From assembly GCF_943914615.1 (NCBI RefSeq), contig NZ_CALUCS010000005.1, forward strand, positions 1-64,000: a stretch of 64,000 nucleotides of DNA, given 5' to 3'. Positions 1 through 7,378 of the stretch are shown piece after piece. The stretch is from an uncultured Corynebacterium sp. GTDB lineage: Bacteria > Actinomycetota > Actinomycetes > Mycobacteriales > Mycobacteriaceae. Both the position numbers and the translations under genes were made by a program. The stretch's first letter is position 1. Each line of letters opens with the position of its first letter. Below the pieces are notes generated by a model. It worked only from the letters and a program-made list of their open reading frames with translations, searched no databases and was not told the DNA's origin.

Positions 1-145
1 TGTGTGGTCTGGGGTTATGGTGGCATGCGGACACACTTTTCTTTACTTAACCCTTCCTGCACATCTGTATAGCTGGGCTAAAAGCACTAGAATAGAAAGT
101 GCTGTTTAAGTTTTAGAATCTTCAGGCGAAGGAGAACCCAGGCAC

Positions 146-1036
146 ATGGCCGACGAAGAATTCCACATGGTTGATCTTGCCGCTACCGAGGGCTACTTGG
201 TGGACGACTCGGATGAAGACGATCCGGTACTGATCACTCCGGACGGCCATCGGGTTGATACCTGGCGCGACCAGTACCCCTACGACGAGCGCATGAGCCG
301 TGAAGAGTACGAGACCACCAAGCGCGCCCTGCAGATTGAGCTGCTGAAGTTTCAGAACTGGACCAAGGACACGGGCCAGAAGCACATCATTATTTTCGAG
401 GGGCGTGACGCTGCCGGTAAGGGTGGCACCATTAAGCGCTTCAACGAGCACCTGAACCCCCGTGGTGCCCGCACCGTGGCCCTGGAGAAGCCCTCTGAGC
501 GCGAGTCCACTTCCTGGTACTTCCAGCGCTACGTCCAGCACTTCCCGTGCGGCGGCGAGATCGTCTTTTTCGACCGCTCCTGGTACAACCGCTCCGGCGT
601 GGAGCGCGTGATGGGCTTCTGCACCAACGATCAGCACGCAGAGTTCCTGCGTGAGGTTCCGATGCTGGAGAACATGATCATGGGCTCGGGCATCTCCCTG
701 ACGAAGCTGTGGTTCTCCGTCACCCAGAAGGAGCAGCGCACCCGTTTCGCCATCCGCCAGGTGGATCCGGTTCGCCAGTGGAAGCTCTCCCCGATGGACC
801 TGGCCTCCCTGGATAAGTGGGATGACTACACCCGCGCCAAGGAAGAGCAGTTTCGTTACACGGACACCAATGAGTCCCCGTGGATCACCATTAAGTCCAA
901 CGACAAGAAGCGTGCCCGCATCAACGCGATGCGCTATGTCCTGTCTAAGTTCGAGTACGCGGACAAGGACCACGAGGTCGTCGGCGAGCCGGATCCGAAG
1001 ATCGTCAAGCGCGGCCGCGACCAGATCGGCGACTAA
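146..1036 (+). CDS. ppk2: Polyphosphate kinase 2 (PPK2 family)
   Basis: A 296-residue PPK2-type kinase, which transfers phosphate between polyphosphate and nucleotides in the cytoplasm. The P-loop GRDAAGKGG lies at about residues 86-94, the Walker B segment FFDRSWYNRSGVE starts at about 141 with Asp143, and the lid segment KWDDYTRAKE starts at about 224. These are the three landmarks of single-domain PPK2. The ATG at 146 follows an AAGGAG ribosome binding site at about 130-135. Length is normal for the family. The direction of catalysis (NTP synthesis or polyphosphate synthesis) cannot be read from the sequence. Its downstream terminator has been split by an insertion sequence. Confidence 0.93.
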   Translation: MADEEFHMVDLAATEGYLVDDSDEDDPVLITPDGHRVDTWRDQYPYDERMSREEYETTKRALQIELLKFQNWTKDTGQKHIIIFEGRDAAGKGGTIKRFNEHLNPRGARTVALEKPSERESTSWYFQRYVQHFPCGGEIVFFDRSWYNRSGVERVMGFCTNDQHAEFLREVPMLENMIMGSGISLTKLWFSVTQKEQRTRFAIRQVDPVRQWKLSPMDLASLDKWDDYTRAKEEQFRYTDTNESPWITIKSNDKKRARINAMRYVLSKFEYADKDHEVVGEPDPKIVKRGRDQIGD

Positions 1037-1076
1037 TAGAACCCATTCGGACTGGCCACAGTGAGCCAGTACGCGA

Positions 1077-1094
1077 ACAAGCCCCGGCTGCCCT
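1077..1094 (+). terminator. Left half of a split bidirectional terminator
   Basis: This 18-nt arm is complementary to 2541-2558 with only two G-T wobbles. Removing the intervening insertion sequence and one copy of its 3-bp target duplication restores a hairpin with an 18-bp stem and an ACAC tetraloop. It lies between ppk2 and the convergent NRPS gene, where a bidirectional terminator is expected. As the sequence stands the arms are about 1.4 kb apart. Confidence 0.75.
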
Positions 1095-1130
1095 ACTGAA
1101 CTGGCCCCCGAAAGTTGGACTGGTTTAATT

Positions 1131-1940
1131 CTAGGCGGTTAGGGCTTCAAGGGTCTGATTTCGATATTGCATCGGGGTCAGGCCCTTGAGTCGTTGTTGG
1201 ATGCGTTCGGTGTTGTACCACTGGATGTACTCGTCGATGGCCTGGTTGAACTCTGCGACGGTGTCGAAGACTTCTCCGTGGTACATCTCGGTTTTCAAGT
1301 GCCCGAAGAAATTCTCCATGACCGCGTTGTCGTAACAGTTGGCTTTACGCGACATCGACTGAACACCACCGTTGTCATGAATCAGGTTGCGCCAGGACGA
1401 ATGCTGGTACTGGAAACCTTGATCGGTATGCATCATCCACCCAGGCTCAGGCGCACACGTTTTAATCGTCTTAGTTAAAGAATCGGCGGTAAACGCTGTC
1501 GACGGCGATGTAGCCACGGTGTGGGCAACGATTGAACGGTCGAACAGATCCATCACCGGTGACAGGTAGACCTTGCGGCCTGCGACCCTGAACTCGGTGA
1601 CGTCGCTAACAAAGACGGTATTTGGCTTATCTGGGGTGAACTTGCGGTCAAGTGTGTTGTCGGCAATGTGGCTGATCGTCCCGTTATAAGAAACATATGG
1701 CCTGCGCCGGCGGACCTTGGCTCGAAGCCCCATTTCGCACATGAGTTTGTAGACGAGCTTGTGGTTGACCACCCACCCCTGGTTGCGCAGGTCAAGTAGC
1801 ACTCGTCGGTAGCCGTAGCGATGCTTGTTACGCTCGAAGCTTTCCCGGATCGCGTCTTTGAGCGCAGCGTGCTTATCCGGCTCGCTGAGTCGTTTCTGGT
1901 GGTAGAAGAACGTCGATCTCGGCATGCCTGCCGCATCCAA
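1131..1940 (-). CDS. IS3-family transposase OrfB (DDE integrase domain)
   Basis: The catalytic part of the transposase, 269 residues counted from a possible internal TTG. An rve-type integrase core carries D113 (VSDVTEF), D173 (HTDQGF) and E209 (NAVMEN), with exactly 35 residues between the last two, the DD(35)E spacing of the IS3 family. An HTH_21-like segment precedes it. The frame is open upstream to the A7 run at 2024-2030, so the natural product is most likely an OrfAB fusion made by -1 frameshifting, as is known for IS3 relatives. The stop lies 34 bp inside the left end of the element. Confidence 0.92.
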   Translation of the reverse strand: MDAAGMPRSTFFYHQKRLSEPDKHAALKDAIRESFERNKHRYGYRRVLLDLRNQGWVVNHKLVYKLMCEMGLRAKVRRRRPYVSYNGTISHIADNTLDRKFTPDKPNTVFVSDVTEFRVAGRKVYLSPVMDLFDRSIVAHTVATSPSTAFTADSLTKTIKTCAPEPGWMMHTDQGFQYQHSSWRNLIHDNGGVQSMSRKANCYDNAVMENFFGHLKTEMYHGEVFDTVAEFNQAIDEYIQWYNTERIQQRLKGLTPMQYRNQTLEALTA

Positions 1941-1990
1941 AAGGTCTTGCAGACGATGCTGTGACTTGAGGATGACAATCGCCTGGACTT

Positions 1991-2473
1991 TCAGGCGCGT
2001 CCCTGATTCCTCAAGTCCCGCAATTTTTTTAGATAGGCGTTTTCCGCTTCCAACCGTGCGACCTGGCGTCGCAGCTTCTCTTCCTCCGAGAGCGGCTTCG
2101 GCGCGACCGAGCCTTTGGGTCTGCCCTTCGGCTTCGGTTTTAGTGCCTCATCGCCACCTTTACGCCATTTCCACGACCACGCTCTGACTAGCTGCTCTGA
2201 TGACAGGCCAAATTCGCGCGCAAGATCCATCGCTGTCTCACCAGCACGGTGGCGCTCGGCAACTTCCTTCTTGATTTCGAACGAATACTGCTGGTTAGTC
2301 GGTTTCTCCACAAGACATAGCCTGCCATGCAGCTTAAACCGACGACAGAACTTACGGACGGCGTATTTGGAGACACCAAGAGCATTCGCAGCGGCGTGAT
2401 AGCCCATGCCTTGCTCAAACAGTCCAACCAACTGCTCGCGCTGATGCTCACTCAGCGAACTTCGTGCTCTCAA
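1991..2473 (-). CDS. IS3-family OrfA (helix-turn-helix DNA-binding subunit)
   Basis: A 160-residue protein starting with TTG at 2473, 62 bp inside the right end of the element. It has two helix-turn-helix-like segments near residues 10-45 and 65-100, then a C-terminal leucine-rich coiled coil. This is the usual OrfA layout for recognising the inverted repeats. Near its 3' end the codons AAA AAA (A7 at 2024-2030) form a slippery heptamer. Slipping back one base moves translation into the orfB frame without meeting a stop. Read straight through, OrfA ends about 11 codons later and would act alone as a repressor-like protein. Confidence 0.88.
   Translation of the reverse strand: MRARSSLSEHQREQLVGLFEQGMGYHAAANALGVSKYAVRKFCRRFKLHGRLCLVEKPTNQQYSFEIKKEVAERHRAGETAMDLAREFGLSSEQLVRAWSWKWRKGGDEALKPKPKGRPKGSVAPKPLSEEEKLRRQVARLEAENAYLKKLRDLRNQGRA
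2024..2030 (-). promoter_or_regulatory. Programmed -1 frameshift site (A AAA AAA)
   Basis: Seven consecutive A on the minus strand, phased as A-AAA-AAA in the orfA frame. The -1 frame continues open from here into the orfB codons, matching the fusion mechanism known for IS3 elements. A downstream stimulatory structure was not assessed. Confidence 0.8.
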
Positions 2474-2540
2474 CGAAAACTACTCCCCACTAGTCGGTAA
2501 CTGATTTCTCAGTCCAACTAATGGGGAGCAGTTCATACAC

Positions 2541-2558
2541 AGGGCGGCCGGGGTTTGT
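2541..2558 (-). terminator. Right half of the split terminator
   Basis: The counterpart of 1077-1094, immediately outside the right end of the insertion sequence. It is still 11 bp downstream of the NRPS stop codon on the minus strand, but without its partner arm it should no longer fold as the original hairpin. Confidence 0.7.
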
Positions 2559-2569
2559 GTTTGTGGAGG

Positions 2570-5500
2570 TTAGCCTTCCACGATCTCGATTGGATTGCCC
2601 TGCCACCTCGTTGCGGCGGGCACGTGGTCGCCGCGCATAACTAGTGACGCCGGTCCGACCGTCGCGGCCTGTTCGATCGCTGCGGCGGGCAGCGCCACGC
2701 TGTGAGGCCCCATCGTTGCGCCGTCACCCAGGGTGACGGTATCCAGGCTCATCACACGGTCCTGGAACAGGTGCGTCTGCACCACACAACCCGGGCCCAC
2801 GCTCGCGCCCCGGCCAATGCTGACCAGGTCCGCCTCGGGCAGCCAGTAGGAATCCAGCCAAGCGCCCCGGCCGATCTTCGCGCCCAACGCACGCAGGAAC
2901 ATGTTTAAGCTGCCGGTGCCCATCGTGTGTGCCAGGAACCACGGCCCGGCCACGGTCTCCACAAACTGATCCTGCAGCTCGTTGAGCCACACGAAGGCCG
3001 ACCACAGCTCGTGCTCGCCCGGCTTGATGCGCTGCACGCACAGCCACTTCACCAGCACCGTTACCGCCGCTGCCACGAAACCAGCGCCGACCAGAACCAG
3101 GCCGGAGACCGCGAAGGTCTGCCAAATGCCCTGGTTCACCAGCATCCACTGCAGCGCCAGCACCACGCCCGCCGCAATCGTGGCGGAGGTCATCGGCGCC
3201 AACAAGCGCAGGGTCTCCACGATGCCGCGGGCCACCTTCAGGCCGAAGCCCGGGTTGTAAGTGCGGGACTCTCCACCGGCTTCCACGGCCACGCGACGCA
3301 GGCGCTCCGGCGGGGAACCCAGCCAGTTGCTGCCGGATTTCGTCTTCACCGGGGTGGAGGAAAGCACGGCCACCAGAGAGTTCTTCTTCAGCGTGCGATC
3401 CGGGCCGGCAATACCGGAGTTACCCAGGAAGGAACGCTTACCCACCTTCGTATTACCGGTGAGCATCCAGCCGCCACCGCCGAGCTCGTAGCCACCGACC
3501 ATCGTGTCGTCCGCCAGGAACGCGCCCTCGCGTACCTCGGCGAAGCGCGGCACCATCACGGCGGTGGAGATCTCCGCATCCTTGCCCACCTTGGCGCCCA
3601 GACTGCGGAACCACAGCGGGGTCAGCTGTGCCGCGTACATCGGGAACAGTTGAGTACGGGCGCTATCCATCAGGCGCTCAACCGCCCAAACGCGCCAGCC
3701 GCTGAAGCTGCGCACAGCCACCACGCCCGGCTTCAGGCCTGCGGAAAGCAGACGAACGGACAGCCACGTCAGTGCTGCGTACGTTGCGAATGCCACCAAG
3801 CCACCGACTGCGGCGATGGGAAGTGCCAGCAAGGGGGCGTCAACAGGAACGAGCCACAGCACAAACGCCGCGGCGACGAACACAGCTACCAGAGGCAGGA
3901 ACGACATCGCGATGGCGCTCAGCGCGTAGAGCCAGAACCACATGGTACGGCGCGGTGCGGCCTGCTCCGGGAAACGATTGCGGGCCTTGCCGACCTTCAC
4001 CGCTGGGGAGCCCGCCCACTGCGAACCGGCCTTGACCTTCTTGACTCCCGTCACGGCCGAGCCGGGCTCGATGTGAGCACGAGCGCCGATGCGGGCACCG
4101 GGGAACAGGGTGGAACGGGCGCCGACGGAGGCGTCCTTGCCGACCTCGATGCGTCCGACATGCAGCACATCGCCCTCCAGCCAGTAGCCGGAAAGATCCA
4201 CCTCCTGCTCGATGGAACAGTGCTTGCCCAGAGTTAGCAGGCCAGTGACGGGCGGCAGGGTGTGCATCTGAGCGCCCTTGCCAACCTTCGCGCCCAACCA
4301 ACGGGCATAAGTGGTGATCCACGCGGCACCCGAGACATCGCGCGCGCCGGAGGAATCCGCCACGCGCTCCGCAGCCCAAATGCGCAGGTGAACAGAGCCG
4401 CCGCGCTTGTAGTCGCCCGCGCCGATACCCGCCGTAATCAGACGGATCAACAGCGCGGACAGTGGCAGGCGGCCCAGCGGAGTGGCAAAGACAACCACCG
4501 CGGCGATGACCACGGCCCACGGCACGTCGACCACCCACGGCAGGTCGCCCGTCCACGAGGAACCGTGGAACAGGATCGCGTTGAACACCAGGATCCAGGT
4601 GACCCACTGCGCACCCGCGAGAGTGAGCGCCGGAACCTGGATCAGAGCTTGTGCAATGCGAGTGCCGATGCCCACCGGCTTGGCGGGCTTCACATCCTTA
4701 GCCTGTGCGGCCTGGCCAGTGCCCGCGCCGCCGGTCTTTTCACGCAGAGAGTCGATGTGCTCGGCCAGCGCGCCCAAGCGGGAGTGATCGTAGAGATCAC
4801 GCACGCTGACGGTCGGAACCTCCTGGCGCACGCGGCTGATCAACGTGGCCGCGCCCAGAGAGGTGCCGCCGAGGTTGAAGAAGTCCGCATCCGGACTGGT
4901 CACTGCCGTACCGAGCGCGTCGGCGAACAACCCCGCCAGCCACTGCTGGGTCGGGTTGTCGAACTCCGCGTTGCCACTGGAGGGCAGTGGCCACGGCAGG
5001 GCCTTCTTGTCCACTTTGCCGGAGGTTGTTACCGGCAACTCGTCTAGCGCGCACAGGCGCGGAACCATGGCCGCGGGCATTGAGTCGCGCAGCTGATCCA
5101 GTGCCCGCTGCTGGTCGAAGTTCTCGACGTCGCCCTCGGTGGAAACGTAGCCCACCAGCACCTTGTCCCCGCCGCCGGTGGTCTGCACCACGACGGTGGA
5201 GCTGCGCACTCCGGGGAGGGCGGACAGCGCGGCGTCTACCTCACCGAGTTCGATTCGACGCCCACCGATCTTCACCTGGTCGTCGATGCGACCGACGAAG
5301 TACAGGCCATCTTCCTCGAGACGTACATGGTCACCGGAGCGGTAGGCGCGCTCCCAGCCAAGTTCCGGCATGGGTGCGAACTTCTCCGCATCCTTCTCCG
5401 GATCCAGGTAGCGGGCCAGGCCGACGCCGCCAATGATCAGCTCGCCGGTCTCACCCCAGCCCACCGGCTGGTTGTTTTCGTCAACGACTGCCAGGTCCCA

Positions 5501-6469
5501 GCCGCGCAGGGGAATGCCGATAGAAACCGGGCGCACCCCGTCCATGGTGGTGCCGCAGGCCACGACAGTGGCCTCGGTCGGGCCATAGGTGTTCCACAGC
5601 TCGCGGGAATCGGTGGCCAGGCGGGCGGCCAACTCCGGCGGGCAGGCCTCGCCGCCGAAGATCAGCAGACGCACGGCATCCAGGGCCTCATCGGGCCAGA
5701 GACCGGCCAGGGTCGGCACGGTGGACACGGCCGTGACGCTGCGTGAGACCAGCCAAGGGCCCAGGTCCACACCAGAGCGAACCAGGGCACGCGGGGCTGG
5801 CACCAGGCAGGCGCCGTGGCGCCAAGCCAGCCACATTTCCTCACAGGAAGCGTCGAAGGCCACGGACAGTCCGGCCAACACGCGGTCGCCCGGAGCCAGT
5901 GGCTCGTCCTGCAGGAACATCTCCGCTTCTGCGTCCACGAAGGCAGCCGCGTTGCGGTGGGTTACCGCCACGCCCTTCGGCTTGCCGGTGGAACCGGAGG
6001 TGAAAATGATCCAGGCATCGGTCTCCAGGTCCGGGCCGAAGGACTTGCCTGAGGCCGCCCCAGGATCTGCCTGCAGGTTTTCGTCGACTAGCTGCAGCCC
6101 GTCAGCGCCGTAAATCGCGGCCACGCCGGCCTCGCCGAAGACGAGGGAAGCTCGTTCCTCGGGGTCGTCGGCGTCAACAGGTACATAGGCAGCACCGACG
6201 GCCAGGGTGGACAAAATAGCGATGTAGAGCGAGCGATCACCGCTGGGCATACGAATGCCGATGCGGTCGCCGCGCCCGAGACCACGGCTATGCAGCCACT
6301 CGGCGGTTTTGTTGATCTCGTCGAGCAGTTCGGAATAGGTAATAACCCCCTTGCCGTCGTCGATGGCGGGGGCTTCAGGGCACGCTGAAGCCGTCGCACG
6401 CACAATGTCGATGAGCGTGCGAGGCTCCGGTGCCTCGTCGGAACGGAGGTACCGGGAAGGAATCTGCAC
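2570..6469 (-). CDS. Pls/PosA-type membrane-anchored nonribosomal peptide synthetase
   Basis: A 1,299-residue single-module synthetase. The adenylation domain (about 1-500) has core A3 at 157-166 (TSGSTGKPKG), then NTYGPTE, a GRIDDQVKIGGRR segment and TTSGKVDKKALP. The carrier domain has LGGTS with Ser537 as the phosphopantetheine site. Six hydrophobic segments follow in three pairs (about 615-675, 850-915, 1080-1145), each followed by a left-handed beta-helix, hexapeptide-like domain. There is no condensation or thioesterase domain. This is the architecture known for epsilon-poly-L-lysine synthetase and relatives, which link one amino acid into isopeptide homopolymers. The substrate is not readable by eye. 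GTG start at 6469, with GAGGAG inside the end of the upstream marR gene, so the two are probably cotranscribed. Confidence 0.88.
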   Translation of the reverse strand: MQIPSRYLRSDEAPEPRTLIDIVRATASACPEAPAIDDGKGVITYSELLDEINKTAEWLHSRGLGRGDRIGIRMPSGDRSLYIAILSTLAVGAAYVPVDADDPEERASLVFGEAGVAAIYGADGLQLVDENLQADPGAASGKSFGPDLETDAWIIFTSGSTGKPKGVAVTHRNAAAFVDAEAEMFLQDEPLAPGDRVLAGLSVAFDASCEEMWLAWRHGACLVPAPRALVRSGVDLGPWLVSRSVTAVSTVPTLAGLWPDEALDAVRLLIFGGEACPPELAARLATDSRELWNTYGPTEATVVACGTTMDGVRPVSIGIPLRGWDLAVVDENNQPVGWGETGELIIGGVGLARYLDPEKDAEKFAPMPELGWERAYRSGDHVRLEEDGLYFVGRIDDQVKIGGRRIELGEVDAALSALPGVRSSTVVVQTTGGGDKVLVGYVSTEGDVENFDQQRALDQLRDSMPAAMVPRLCALDELPVTTSGKVDKKALPWPLPSSGNAEFDNPTQQWLAGLFADALGTAVTSPDADFFNLGGTSLGAATLISRVRQEVPTVSVRDLYDHSRLGALAEHIDSLREKTGGAGTGQAAQAKDVKPAKPVGIGTRIAQALIQVPALTLAGAQWVTWILVFNAILFHGSSWTGDLPWVVDVPWAVVIAAVVVFATPLGRLPLSALLIRLITAGIGAGDYKRGGSVHLRIWAAERVADSSGARDVSGAAWITTYARWLGAKVGKGAQMHTLPPVTGLLTLGKHCSIEQEVDLSGYWLEGDVLHVGRIEVGKDASVGARSTLFPGARIGARAHIEPGSAVTGVKKVKAGSQWAGSPAVKVGKARNRFPEQAAPRRTMWFWLYALSAIAMSFLPLVAVFVAAAFVLWLVPVDAPLLALPIAAVGGLVAFATYAALTWLSVRLLSAGLKPGVVAVRSFSGWRVWAVERLMDSARTQLFPMYAAQLTPLWFRSLGAKVGKDAEISTAVMVPRFAEVREGAFLADDTMVGGYELGGGGWMLTGNTKVGKRSFLGNSGIAGPDRTLKKNSLVAVLSSTPVKTKSGSNWLGSPPERLRRVAVEAGGESRTYNPGFGLKVARGIVETLRLLAPMTSATIAAGVVLALQWMLVNQGIWQTFAVSGLVLVGAGFVAAAVTVLVKWLCVQRIKPGEHELWSAFVWLNELQDQFVETVAGPWFLAHTMGTGSLNMFLRALGAKIGRGAWLDSYWLPEADLVSIGRGASVGPGCVVQTHLFQDRVMSLDTVTLGDGATMGPHSVALPAAAIEQAATVGPASLVMRGDHVPAATRWQGNPIEIVEG

Positions 6470-6476
6470 TTTTTGC

Positions 6477-6923
6477 CTAGGTCTCCTCGGTAGAGATGAT
6501 GGCCTTGGCCAGCTTGCTCAAGTGCTTAAGCTGCTTGGAAGTGGATTCGTCTAGCGCCTTATCCTCTGCAGAGGCGACCAGAGGGGAGAGGTTGGTGTAG
6601 GTCTTAGTGCCCTTCTTGGTCACCGAGATGATTTGGCGGCGACGATCCTTGGGATCCTTAACCCTCTTAGCAAGGGAGCGCTTTTCCAGGGAGTCAACCA
6701 GGCGAACCATATCGGAGCGATCCACTCCGAGGATTTCGCCTAGCGTGGCCTGGCTTGCTGCATCGCCATCGACGAGGCAGGCAAGAACCCAGAATTCGCG
6801 CAGGTTGAAGCCCTTTTCTGCGAGCGCGGTCTCTACGAAGTCGCGGGTGCGGCGGCGTAGGCGCTCAAGCTGGAATGAGGGCGAAGACAACAAGTCAGCG
6901 GGTAGCGGCGTGTTTTCGGACAT
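6477..6923 (-). CDS. MarR-family transcriptional regulator
   Basis: A 148-residue winged-helix regulator. The recognition region lies at about 58-85 (ASQATLGEILGVDRSDMVRL) and the wing at about 93-107 (DPKDRRRQIISVTKKG). The stop lies 7 bp before the GTG of the synthetase gene, so it is very likely the dedicated regulator of that gene and of itself. A near-consensus promoter directly precedes the ATG with only 6 nt between -10 and start codon, which suggests a leaderless or nearly leaderless mRNA. The ligand is unknown. Confidence 0.9.
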   Translation of the reverse strand: MSENTPLPADLLSSPSFQLERLRRRTRDFVETALAEKGFNLREFWVLACLVDGDAASQATLGEILGVDRSDMVRLVDSLEKRSLAKRVKDPKDRRRQIISVTKKGTKTYTNLSPLVASAEDKALDESTSKQLKHLSKLAKAIISTEET

Positions 6924-6929
6924 GCCATA

Positions 6930-6958
6930 AATATAACGCTGACTATGGGGGTTGTCTA
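6930..6958 (-). promoter_or_regulatory. Promoter of marR-NRPS operon
   Basis: On the minus strand: -35 TAGACA (6953-6958), a 17-bp spacer and -10 TATATT (6930-6935), then 6 nt to the ATG at 6923. The -35 overlaps the stop codon of the rhodanese gene. This is one of the two best sigma-A-type promoters in the window. Confidence 0.7.
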
Positions 6959-7267
6959 ATTGTGGGGTTGCCCCACGATAGGTAGTCCGGCGTCTCGCCA
7001 GCCGGCCGTGCCGTTAGCAACGTTGATTGCGTCGATGCCATTCTGCTCCAACCACTGGCAGGCGCGTGCGGAACGGCCGCCGGACAGGCAGATCAGGTAA
7101 ATGTCCTCGTTCAGGTCCAGCTCGCCGTAGCGGGCCTGCAGCTCGGAGAGAGGCAGGTTGGTCGCACCCTCGGCGTGCCACTGGTTGTATTCATCCACCT
7201 CACGGATGTCGATTAGCTGGGCGTCAGCAGGAACATCGGTGGGCTGTACTGTTTCGAATTCACTCAT
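6956..7267 (-). CDS. Single-domain rhodanese-like sulfurtransferase
   Basis: A 103-residue rhodanese domain with the active-site loop CLSGGRS (Cys60) and the start motif IDIREVDEYNQWHAEGA at about 19-35. It is a GlpE/PspE-size cytoplasmic sulfurtransferase. The ATG at 7267 is chosen because the domain begins there and TACAAT (7276-7281) lies 8 nt upstream. An in-frame extension to 7399 is proline-rich, unlike the family, and overlaps the divergent ATPase gene. The physiological sulfur acceptor is unknown. Confidence 0.88.
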   Translation of the reverse strand: MSEFETVQPTDVPADAQLIDIREVDEYNQWHAEGATNLPLSELQARYGELDLNEDIYLICLSGGRSARACQWLEQNGIDAINVANGTAGWRDAGLPIVGQPHN

Positions 7268-7275
7268 GGCGCCCC

Positions 7276-7281
7276 ATTGTA
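7276..7281 (-). promoter_or_regulatory. -10 hexamer for leaderless rhodanese mRNA
   Basis: TACAAT on the minus strand, 8 nt from the ATG at 7267. No clear -35 is visible. Confidence 0.45.
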
Positions 7282-7378
7282 GGCAAGGTGGCAAAGGTGG
7301 GGGCAGCCGGCAGCGTGGAGTTAAATGGGTGGGGTACCCCGGTGGGATGCCGCCGGGCCGTCTACGCAGGAGGTTGAA

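Larger units (their letters stand above)
1097..2535 (-). mobile_element. Intact IS3-family insertion sequence
   Basis: A 1,439-bp element. The terminal inverted repeats at 1097-1121 and 2511-2535 match at 20 of 25 positions, both beginning TGAACTG at the outer end. The sequence TAC flanks it directly on both sides (1094-1096 and 2536-2538), a 3-bp target duplication. It carries orfA and orfB in a -1 frame relation with an A7 slippery run at 2024-2030. The reading frame from the slip site into orfB is open and all three catalytic residues are present, so it should be capable of transposition. Subgroup (IS150-like) is inferred from layout. Confidence 0.93.

Noticed and set aside
1..145. A gene or RNA at the window start
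   Set aside because: No frame or structure is convincing; TAGAAT at 88-93 may be part of the ppk2 promoter but no -35 is clear.
2927..4237. Open frame opposite the NRPS gene
   Set aside because: His/Arg/Gln-rich translation without motifs; the NRPS frame carries all recognisable domains.
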